Assembly: GCA_900757505.1 (NCBI GenBank)
Contig: CAAEOE010000047.1
Coordinates: forward strand, 1 to 18,828
DNA: 18,828 nt
Direction: 5' to 3'
Origin: an uncultured Collinsella sp.
GTDB taxonomy: Bacteria; Actinomycetota; Coriobacteriia; Coriobacteriales; Coriobacteriaceae
A program made the position numbers and the translations under genes. Each line of letters opens with the position of its first letter. Positions within the stretch are counted from its first letter, which is position 1. This document shows positions 7,511 through 13,392 of the stretch, in pieces. The notes under the pieces were generated by a model. It ran no database searches and was not told where the DNA came from. It saw only the letters and a list, made by a program, of their open reading frames with translations.

Positions 7511-7544
7511 AAAAAGCCGCCGAGGCACACTGAACCTCGGCGGC
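7511..7544 (-). terminator. Intrinsic terminator of the M18 aminopeptidase gene
   Basis: On the minus strand GCCGCCGAGG pairs perfectly with CCTCGGCGGC around a 9-nt loop and is followed by T5. It is about 85 nt downstream of the M18 stop, with REP-like copy B lying between them. Confidence 0.85.
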
Positions 7545-7583
7545 CACGTATCACAGATCTAGCTCGGTTTCACCCTTTGCATT

Positions 7584-7632
7584 CGCCCAGATAAAACCTG
7601 CCAAAATTAACATCCCTTTTTGGCAGGTTTTA
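7584..7632 (+). repeat. REP-like repeat, copy B
   Basis: This is the longest stem of the family: TAAAACCTGCCAAAA (7592-7606) and its exact complement at 7618-7632 give 15 perfect base pairs around an 11-nt loop. The loop differs from the other copies (TTAACATCC in place of TAAACCTGTCC). The stop codon TAA of the M18 gene (7630-7632, minus) is part of the repeat arm. Confidence 0.85.
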
Positions 7633-9015
7633 GAGCTCCACGCTTTCGGCTCCGTTGATGGTTAGGTTGCGCTCGTAGAAGGCCGTGAGGGCGCGGATGG
7701 CGTACATCACGTCGCGCACGCCGCCGGTCTCGTAGCTCGAGTGCATGGCAAGCTGCGGCAGGCCCACGTCCACGGCATGCATGCTCGCCTGCATATTGGA
7801 CAGATTGCCGAGCGTGGAGCCGCCGGCCATATCGCTCTTGTTGGCGAAGGCCTGCGTGGGCACATCGGCGTCATCGCAGATAGCCTGGAACACCGCGCGG
7901 CTAAAGGCATCGGTGCAATAGTGCTGGTTGGCGGCTTCCTTGATGACAATACCGCCGTTAAGCACCACTTGGTTGCGGGCATCGCACTTCTCGGCGTGGT
8001 TGGGGTGCACGGCATGCGCGTTGTCGCAGCTCACAAGCATCGAGGCGGCAAGGGCGCGATGGTACGACTCGTCGTCAAAGCCCAACGATCCGTTGATGCG
8101 GCGCAACGCGTCCGCCAAGAACGTCGACATGGCGCCCTGCTTGGTCTCGGAGCCAACCTCCTCGTTATCAAAGCAGCAGAAGACCGAGACGTCATGCGCA
8201 TTCTCGGCACCCAAAAATGCCTGCAGCGAGGTGTAGGCGCAGGCCAGGTCGTCGAGCTTGGGCGTCGAGATAAACTCGTCGGCCCAGCCCCAAATGCGCG
8301 CATCCTGACGATTGACCAGGAACAGATCGCGACCTAGGATCTGCTCGGGTTCAACGTCCAGCTCGTCGGCGATCAGAGCGTCAAAGTCGCCCTGTTTAAG
8401 ATCACCGGCGCTGATGAGCGGGCACAGGTCAACGGCTCGGTTGGGAGCAAAGCCCTCGTTAACGCCGCGGTTCATGTGGATGGCAAGGCTCGGGATAATA
8501 GCGACCTCGCGCTCGGTGGCAAGCAGGCGGCTCTCAATACGGTCGCCCTCGCGCACCAGCACACGTCCGGCCAGCGCCAGCGGGCGGTCGAACCAGGTGT
8601 AGTCGATCATGCCGCCGTAGGCCTCGGTGTTCAGGCGCAGCGTCTCGCCTGCGCCATCGAGCTCGGGCACGGCCTTGACCTTAAACGTCGGCGAATCGCT
8701 GTGCGACGCCGTGAGCTGAAAATGATAGTCACCGGCGACGCCGTCCTCGCCCCACGTCGCGGCCAGGTCCTCGCCCACCTTAAAGGCAACAACGCTCGAG
8801 GTGTTGCGCTGCGTGTAATAACGCCCGCCCGGTTCGATGTCCCACGCCGCATTCTCGGGCAGGTAGGTAAAGCCCGCCTCATCGAGCTCGGCCATAATGG
8901 TCGCCGCCGTATGGAGCATACTGGGGCATGCCTCGATAAAGTCGATAAGGTCGTTGGCGACCTCGATATCATCGGCCGTCACATGCGCGCGCTCGGGCGT
9001 TTCCTGATCCGTCAT
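7630..9015 (-). CDS. M18 family aminopeptidase
   Basis: A 461-residue zinc aminopeptidase of family M18 (aspartyl aminopeptidase-like), a cytoplasmic enzyme that trims N-terminal residues, often acidic ones, as part of peptide turnover. The metal-site motifs appear in order: TASHSDSP (H105), KLDDL (D255), DNEEVGS (E285-E286), SCDNAHAVHP (D331) and AMHSSYE (H425). GGSTLG at 398-403 is also family-typical. The ATG at 9015 is chosen over the ATG at 9126 because AAAGGGGAGAG stands directly upstream and the extra 37 residues do not resemble the family. The gene is divergent from the amide hydrolase gene. Its stop codon lies inside REP-like copy B, and a terminator follows at 7511-7544. Confidence 0.92.
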   Translation of the reverse strand: MTDQETPERAHVTADDIEVANDLIDFIEACPSMLHTAATIMAELDEAGFTYLPENAAWDIEPGGRYYTQRNTSSVVAFKVGEDLAATWGEDGVAGDYHFQLTASHSDSPTFKVKAVPELDGAGETLRLNTEAYGGMIDYTWFDRPLALAGRVLVREGDRIESRLLATEREVAIIPSLAIHMNRGVNEGFAPNRAVDLCPLISAGDLKQGDFDALIADELDVEPEQILGRDLFLVNRQDARIWGWADEFISTPKLDDLACAYTSLQAFLGAENAHDVSVFCCFDNEEVGSETKQGAMSTFLADALRRINGSLGFDDESYHRALAASMLVSCDNAHAVHPNHAEKCDARNQVVLNGGIVIKEAANQHYCTDAFSRAVFQAICDDADVPTQAFANKSDMAGGSTLGNLSNMQASMHAVDVGLPQLAMHSSYETGGVRDVMYAIRALTAFYERNLTINGAESVEL

Positions 9016-9176
9016 GCTCTCCCCTTTCGCTGGGTTGATGGTCCCCTCCAGCATACCCCGCCACGCCAGCGCCGCACTCTTCATTCCGTGCTCAATTCCG
9101 CGCCACTCACCAAGTTGAGCCATCATGCCCGCGCTCCTTTTGCGACAATTGCGCTAACAGGACGAGAGGAGCCGTC

Positions 9177-10262
9177 ATGAAGCCACGTAACATTGCCATC
9201 ACCTGCGGTGTCGCGGGAGTCGCCGTCGGCCTTGCCGCTGCCACCGGTATCGTTTATCACAAGCAAATCAAGTCCGCCGCGTCGCTCAAACGCTTGACCG
9301 GCTACGCGGATGGCTATGACCTGTACGCAATCGACATCGCCTACGACTACGATCTCGATCGCATCATCGCCGCTGGCGTGCGCGACGACCAGGCCTACAT
9401 CGATGCCGTGGTGGCGCAGGTGCTGCCCGGTGTGCCGGCACATGTCCAGGCGCCCCAGTTTGCCTGCAGCGCTTTTGTCGCCGTAGATGCCGAAGGTCGC
9501 GTGCGCACCGGTCGCAATTACGACTTTAAGGACGACACCTCGGCGCTGCTGGTGCGCAATCACCCACGCGGCGGCTATGCTTCCATCGGGCTTGCCGCCC
9601 TTAACAACCTGGGCGATAACACTCCGCTTGACTCCGTCGCCGGACGCGCCGCGGCGTTGATGGGCCCGTTTGCCCAGCTCGATGGTGTTAACGAATGCGG
9701 CGTGTCCATTGCCGTACTCACTCTGGATTCCAAGCCCTGTGACCAGGACACGCAACGTCCCGTCATCAATACCTCGCTCGCCATCCGTCTGGTGCTCGAC
9801 CGTGCCACCACCACGCAAGAAGCTGTCGACCTGCTTTCCGCCTACGACATGCACGCCATGGCAGGACGCGATTACCACTTCTTTATCAACGACGCCGCCG
9901 GTGACGCGCACGTAGTAGAGTGGGATCCGCGCGATCCGGACCGTGCTTTCAAAGCGACTCCCGTACGCCAGGTTACGAATTTCTACGCCTGCTATGGCGA
10001 CGAAGTGCTGCCCAACCAAAAGAATGGCGAGCTGGGCCATGGCAAAGAGCGCGCCGTCGCAATCGCCGATGTCCTTGACGCCCATGTCGGTGCCCAGGAC
10101 GAAACGATTGTCTGGGAAGCCTTGCGCGCTGCAGCGCAAGAGCCCAATCCGGAAGACATCACCAGCAATACGCAATGGTCGGTCGTCTTTGACAATACCG
10201 AACCCGCCGCCGCTATTACGCTGCGCCGCCACTGGGGCGACGTCGACGCCTTCGCACTGTAA
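9177..10262 (+). CDS. Membrane-anchored Ntn-type linear amide C-N hydrolase
   Basis: A 361-residue protein of the choloylglycine hydrolase/acyltransferase-like Ntn superfamily. An N-terminal hydrophobic helix (about 7-27) suggests an anchor or uncleaved signal. The probable nucleophile is Cys97 in FACSAFVAVD, followed by the conserved RTGRNYDF (R113, N114, D116), NE at 172-173, QWSVVF at 333-338 and a late Arg at 350. In this superfamily cysteine becomes N-terminal by autocleavage, so a 96-residue propeptide would be released, as in acid ceramidase/NAAA relatives. Classical bile salt hydrolases start MC at residue 1-2, so this is unlikely to be the standard bsh. The natural amide substrate is unknown (N-acyl amino acids, ethanolamides or peptides are candidates). 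GAGGAG lies upstream of the ATG. Confidence 0.8.
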   Translation: MKPRNIAITCGVAGVAVGLAAATGIVYHKQIKSAASLKRLTGYADGYDLYAIDIAYDYDLDRIIAAGVRDDQAYIDAVVAQVLPGVPAHVQAPQFACSAFVAVDAEGRVRTGRNYDFKDDTSALLVRNHPRGGYASIGLAALNNLGDNTPLDSVAGRAAALMGPFAQLDGVNECGVSIAVLTLDSKPCDQDTQRPVINTSLAIRLVLDRATTTQEAVDLLSAYDMHAMAGRDYHFFINDAAGDAHVVEWDPRDPDRAFKATPVRQVTNFYACYGDEVLPNQKNGELGHGKERAVAIADVLDAHVGAQDETIVWEALRAAAQEPNPEDITSNTQWSVVFDNTEPAAAITLRRHWGDVDAFAL

Positions 10263-10331
10263 GGAGCCAGGCCCGTCGGCCTTACGCTCGCCTGACGTTG
10301 TTTACATTTCCATACGCTTGAGCTAACACGT

Positions 10332-10364
10332 TTTACCCCCGTATCAACAGTGTGCGGGGGTAAA
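10332..10364. other. Perfect 10-bp hairpin in the phosphofructokinase leader
   Basis: TTTACCCCCG (10332-10341) and CGGGGGTAAA (10355-10364) are exactly complementary around a 13-nt loop. No T run follows on either strand, so a simple terminator is unlikely. An extended -10-like TGTTATAAC (10375-10383) begins 11 nt downstream, so the palindrome would sit over the -35 region and could be an operator. Confidence 0.5.
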
Positions 10365-10402
10365 CTTATGCGCATGTTATAACTTGCCCGGAAGGATTCA
10401 TC

Positions 10403-11482
10403 ATGCTTAGGATCGGTCTTCTTACCAGTGGCGGCGACTGCCAGGCACTCAACGCCACCATGCGCGGCATCGTCAAAACGCTTATGACCAATAGCGAAGA
10501 ATCTATCGAGATCTATGGTTTTGAGGATGGCTACCAGGGCCTTATCTACAGCAGATTCCGTGTCATGACGCCCGCCGATTTTAGCGGCATCCTCACCCGC
10601 GGCGGCACCATCCTGGGCACGAGCCGCACGCCGTTCAAGCGCTTGGACATTCCCGAAGCCGATGGCGTCGAGAAGGTGCCCGCGATGGTCCACACCTATC
10701 ACAAGCTGCAGCTCGACTGCCTGTTTATGCTGGGCGGCAACGGATCCACCAAGACCGCCAACCGCCTGCGCGAAGAGGGCCTCAACGTTATCGCCCTACC
10801 CAAAACCATCGATAACGACACCTGGGGCACCGAGTTGACGTTTGGCTTTACGAGCGCCATCGACGTCGCTACCAAGTGCATCGACGACATCCACACCACC
10901 GCGTCGAGTCACGGGCGCGTGTTCGTTATCGAGATCATGGGCCACAAGGTTGGCTGGATCCCGCTGTATGCCGGCGTCGCGGGCGGCGCAGATGTCATCT
11001 TGATTCCCGAGATTCCCTACGACATGGATAACGTCATCAAGACCATTGAGCATCGCATGGAGACCGGCAGCCGCTTTACCATCGTGGCCGTCGCCGAGGG
11101 CGCCATCTCCAAAGAGGACGCGGCACTGTCCAAGAAGGAGTACAAGAAGAAGCTCGCCGAGCGCACGAGCCCGTCAATCGTGTACGACATCGCCAAGGAG
11201 ATCGAAGCCAAGACCGGTCGCGAGACCCGCGTCGCCATCCCCGGTCACACGCAGCGCGGTGGCCAGCCCGACGCTCAGGACCGCATCTTTGCGACCCAGT
11301 GCGGCGTCGAGGCCGCGCTTGGCTGCCTGCGTGGCGAGTTTGGCTACATGATTGCCCTGCGCGACGGCAAAATGTGCCACATGCCGCTCGAGGATGTCGC
11401 CGGCAAGCTCAAGTTTGTCGACCCCCAGAGTGATCTGGTGCGCGAGGCCAAGGCGTTGGGCATCAGCTTCGGTGACGAATAG
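10403..11482 (+). CDS. pfkA: 6-phosphofructokinase (phosphoryl donor uncertain)
   Basis: A 359-residue phosphofructokinase of the PfkA superfamily, the committed step of glycolysis (fructose 6-phosphate to fructose 1,6-bisphosphate). Diagnostic segments are LLTSGGDCQALNA (7-17), LGGNGSTKTA (110-119), PKTIDND (133-139, catalytic Asp137) and PGHTQRGGQPDAQDR near the substrate site. Donor-determining positions are mixed. Gly114 (E. coli Gly104) favours ATP, while Lys134 (E. coli Gly124) is the residue of PPi enzymes and of the group with Gly104 plus Lys124, which is generally ATP-using. Asn113 replaces the Mg-site Asp103 of E. coli. The ATG follows GGAAGGA. The last three codons (GAC GAA TAG) lie inside the outer arm of the giant palindrome that contains the IS. 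Confidence 0.92.
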   Translation: MLRIGLLTSGGDCQALNATMRGIVKTLMTNSEESIEIYGFEDGYQGLIYSRFRVMTPADFSGILTRGGTILGTSRTPFKRLDIPEADGVEKVPAMVHTYHKLQLDCLFMLGGNGSTKTANRLREEGLNVIALPKTIDNDTWGTELTFGFTSAIDVATKCIDDIHTTASSHGRVFVIEIMGHKVGWIPLYAGVAGGADVILIPEIPYDMDNVIKTIEHRMETGSRFTIVAVAEGAISKEDAALSKKEYKKKLAERTSPSIVYDIAKEIEAKTGRETRVAIPGHTQRGGQPDAQDRIFATQCGVEAALGCLRGEFGYMIALRDGKMCHMPLEDVAGKLKFVDPQSDLVREAKALGISFGDE

Positions 11483-11571
11483 CCTCAGCCGAAACTGCTC
11501 TCATCGGAGGTCCCAGGGCTTACCTCCCAAATCGTCCTCGGACATGTCAGGACCCCGCCGTGCGCTGAACT

Positions 11572-11611
11572 GCCTCCCATTTCTTGGACACAAGAAATGG
11601 GAGGCTTTTTT
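11572..11611 (+). terminator. Terminator-like hairpin masking the OrfA ribosome site
   Basis: GCCTCCCATTTCTTG (11572-11586) pairs perfectly with 11591-11605 around the loop GACA, a 15-bp stem followed by T6 (11606-11611) and immediately by the OrfA ATG at 11612. The 3' arm includes GGGAGG, the only good Shine-Dalgarno for OrfA. Transcripts entering from outside would be terminated or have the ribosome site sequestered; a promoter inside would escape. This limits transposase made by read-through from the phosphofructokinase gene (inference, with precedent in IS10 and IS50). Confidence 0.75.
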
Positions 11612-12127
11612 ATGGCTGGAAACGCTTTGTACGACGTCGGGATGAGACTGCGAGCGGCAGAGCTGCACGACGAGGGGCACGGCCGCGCGGCGATCGCGGC
11701 CCTTCTCGGGATGCCGGAGGAAACCGTGAGAGAATGGCTGTGCACCTACAGGTCTGCTGGTATCGAGGTTCTGGCCATGATGGGAAAGAAACACACCGCC
11801 TATTCGTTCGAGACGAAGCTGGCCGCCGTCAGGGCGGTCGTCGACGAGGGCATGACGAAGCCCGAGGCCATGGAGAAGTTCGGGATAGCCTCGCCAAGCC
11901 CTTTCAAGAAATGGCTGAAGGCCTACAGGGAGGAGGGCCCGGAGGCGCTCAGGCCAAAGCCCAGGGGGAGGCCGAGGGGGTCCGGCTCCCCGTCCGGGGA
12001 GACGACGCGCGAGCAAGAGCTCGAGCGCAGGATCAAGAGGCTCGAGGCGGAGAACGCCTACCTAAAAAAATCGATCGCCCTGAAGGCGGAGAAACGCTCT
12101 CGAACGGCGAGAAGGCCGCGGTCGTGA
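11612..12127 (+). CDS. IS3-family transposase OrfA
   Basis: A 171-residue DNA-binding subunit of an IS3-family transposase. It shows two helix-turn-helix units (about 10-45 and 65-105), a basic AT-hook-like KPRGRPRG segment at about 118-128, and a leucine-zipper stretch, QELERRIKRLEAENAYLKK. The ATG at 11612 is preferred over the ATG at 11597 because GGGAGG stands 7 nt upstream and the earlier one lies inside the terminal hairpin. The frame ends after the slippery A7 at 12064-12070. Slipping -1 there fuses it to OrfB to give the active OrfAB transposase; OrfA alone usually represses. Confidence 0.9.
   Translation: MAGNALYDVGMRLRAAELHDEGHGRAAIAALLGMPEETVREWLCTYRSAGIEVLAMMGKKHTAYSFETKLAAVRAVVDEGMTKPEAMEKFGIASPSPFKKWLKAYREEGPEALRPKPRGRPRGSGSPSGETTREQELERRIKRLEAENAYLKKSIALKAEKRSRTARRPRS
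12064..12070 (+). promoter_or_regulatory. A7 slippery site for programmed -1 frameshift
   Basis: The heptamer A AAA AAA is in the correct phase (CTA AAA AAA TCG in the OrfA frame), right after the leucine zipper. After a -1 slip the ribosome enters the OrfB frame with AAA AAA ATC GAT. This is the usual arrangement in the IS3 family. Confidence 0.85.
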
Positions 12128-12975
12128 GCGGGCTTTCAGGGCAATACCCCCTCGCCGACCTGCTCGAGTGCGCCGGCCTGGCGAGGTCGAGCTACTACTA
12201 CGCGCTGTCGCACCCGAAGGCTCCCACCAGGCCCGAGCTCTGGGAGGCCGCCGCCGAGATATTCTCGCGCACCGCCAACGGGTGCGGCCACAGGCAGATC
12301 GCCATGTGCCTGCGCGCCGAGCGGGGCGTGCGCATAGCCTACAAGACCGTGCTGAAGATGATGCGCGAGATGGGCATCAGCTGCGGGATCCGCCGCGAGA
12401 CCGACTACCACAGGTACAACTCGTACAGGGGCAAGGTCGGAAAGACCTTCGAGAACGTCATCGGGCGCGACTTCGCCGCCGACGGGCCGTGGGAGAAGAT
12501 GGGCACCGACGTCACCGAGTTCAAGCAGCCCTGGGGCAAGGCCTACTTCGCGCCGGTCTACGACTTCGGCAGCAAGGAGATCGTCGCCTGGTCCACGTCG
12601 CTGCACCCCAACATGGCCCAGCAGCACGAGCTGCTCGACCAGCTCGTGTCCAGGAAGCCCGAGGGCTCCAGGCCGGTCCTGCACTCGGACATGGGCTGGC
12701 AGTACCAGCAGGCCGGGTGGTGCAGGCGGCTGGAGGAGGCCGGCGTGGTGCAGAGCATGTCCCGGAAGGGCAACTGCATCGACAACGGCGCGACGGAGCA
12801 GGTGTTCGGCCATATGAAGGACGAGTTCTTTCGCGGAAGAAAATGGCCTTGCTTCGAAGACTTCAAGAGAGACCTGGACGAATACATCATCCATTGGAAC
12901 ACGAGAAGGAGGCAGGTTAAACTGAAGGGACTGACCCCGGAGGAATTCCGGAATCAGTCCCTATGTGCGGCGTAG
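12124..12975 (+). CDS. IS3-family transposase OrfB (DDE integrase domain)
   Basis: The catalytic part of the IS3 transposase, normally made as OrfAB by -1 frameshifting at 12064-12070. Counted from the GTG at 12124 (283 residues), the retroviral-integrase-type triad is D129 (GTDVTEF), D189 (HSDMGWQY) and E225 (GATEQVFG), with exactly 35 residues between the last two (DD35E). An N-terminal HTH_21-like segment (about 40-95, with GHRQIAMCLR) and the C-terminal HWNTRRRQVKLKGLTPEEFR are family-typical. Translation from the GTG alone is possible but unlikely to be the main product; the open frame extends upstream to the slip site. No disruption is seen. Confidence 0.92.
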   Translation: MSGLSGQYPLADLLECAGLARSSYYYALSHPKAPTRPELWEAAAEIFSRTANGCGHRQIAMCLRAERGVRIAYKTVLKMMREMGISCGIRRETDYHRYNSYRGKVGKTFENVIGRDFAADGPWEKMGTDVTEFKQPWGKAYFAPVYDFGSKEIVAWSTSLHPNMAQQHELLDQLVSRKPEGSRPVLHSDMGWQYQQAGWCRRLEEAGVVQSMSRKGNCIDNGATEQVFGHMKDEFFRGRKWPCFEDFKRDLDEYIIHWNTRRRQVKLKGLTPEEFRNQSLCAA

Positions 12976-13142
12976 GCCGCTTATTAGCCCGTCCAAGAAT
13001 TGGGGCGCAGTTCACGCTTCGCGCGGCGGGGTCCTTCCGTCCTGCGGAAAGATTTGGGAGGTAAGCCCTGGGGCCTCCTGCGGTAACTAGGGAGGCCGAG
13101 GCTATTCGTCTTCTTGCTGCGGGTGCCTGACCTGAAATTCAG

Positions 13143-13205
13143 TTGCGGTGAAATAGTTCCTGCTTAGCCCGCAAATGGCTGAATTTAGGAACTATTCCAC
13201 CGCAA
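13143..13205. repeat. Hairpin element with TTGCGGTGA arms, copy 1
   Basis: TTGCGGTGAAATAGTTCCT (13143-13161) pairs with 13187-13205 over 19 bp with one mismatch, around a 25-nt loop. A competing 8-bp pair, AAATTCAG (13135-13142) and CTGAATTT (13179-13186), would exclude the main stem. The TTGCGGTGAnATAG end is shared with the hairpin at 14363-14431. Confidence 0.8.
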
Positions 13206-13276
13206 TTTACTGAGTGGGAGCTCTTGGCTGCTACTTGCATTGACATTTGTCCTAAAATGGCTGGTCGTTAGGGGTT

Positions 13277-13342
13277 GCTACCGGTAGTTGCGGTAGGGTT
13301 TGAGCAGATTCTAACTAGAAATGGTGGTCGCTACCGGTTGTT
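13277..13342 (+). promoter_or_regulatory. Direct repeat upstream of the XRE regulator
   Basis: GCTACCGGTnGTT occurs at 13277-13289 and 13330-13342, 53 bp apart (about five helical turns), in the leader of the XRE regulator gene. Each contains the palindrome ACCGGT. This could be an autoregulatory operator. No convincing promoter hexamers were found between them. Confidence 0.4.
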
Positions 13343-13392
13343 CTCGGCATACTCGGCTCATTCGATTCGACCATCAAACGAAAGGAACCACC

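Larger units (their letters stand above)
11566..13014 (+). mobile_element. Complete IS3-family (IS150-like) insertion sequence, 1449 bp
   Basis: The terminal inverted repeats begin TGAACTGC and run 24 nt at each end (11566-11589 and 12991-13014), ending in CTTGGAC, the typical IS150-group form with TG...CA tips. CGC is duplicated directly outside both ends (11563-11565 and 13015-13017). The element encodes OrfA and a -1 frame OrfB joined by an A7 slippery site. Both frames are intact, so the copy may be active. Arginine is frequently AGG here, unlike the CGC-rich neighbouring genes, which supports transfer from another background. It sits exactly in the loop of the giant palindrome. Confidence 0.93.
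11474..13110. repeat. Giant imperfect palindrome interrupted by an IS
   Basis: Flanking the IS are two arms of about 92 bp that match in inverted orientation in three blocks. The outer block is GACGAATAGCCTC (11474-11486) with 13098-13110, 13 bp perfect. The middle block, 11512-11533 with 13051-13072, is 22 bp perfect. The inner block is AGGACCCCGCCG (11549-11560) with 13024-13035, 12 bp perfect, extending by four more pairs to the tip. The spacers between blocks are 25 nt on both sides and 15 nt on both sides, but differ in sequence; several can fold on themselves, for example GGCCTCC/GGAGGCC at 13073-13097. With the IS and one CGC removed, the tip reads TGCG-CTT-CGCG, a closed hairpin. Confidence 0.85.

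Noticed and set aside
9123..10232. Minus-strand frame of 369 codons opposite the Ntn hydrolase
   Set aside because: Antisense shadow; Val/Gly/His-rich product without domains, and the plus strand has a ribosome site and catalytic motifs.
9177..10262. Call as bile salt hydrolase (bsh)
   Set aside because: Classical bsh begins with Met-Cys and is about 315-330 residues without a membrane anchor; here the cysteine is at 97 after an N-terminal helix.
11584..12975. A single 463-codon transposase starting at 11584
   Set aside because: The first part of that frame is the out-of-frame shadow of OrfA; the real product is OrfA joined to OrfB by the -1 slip at 12064-12070.
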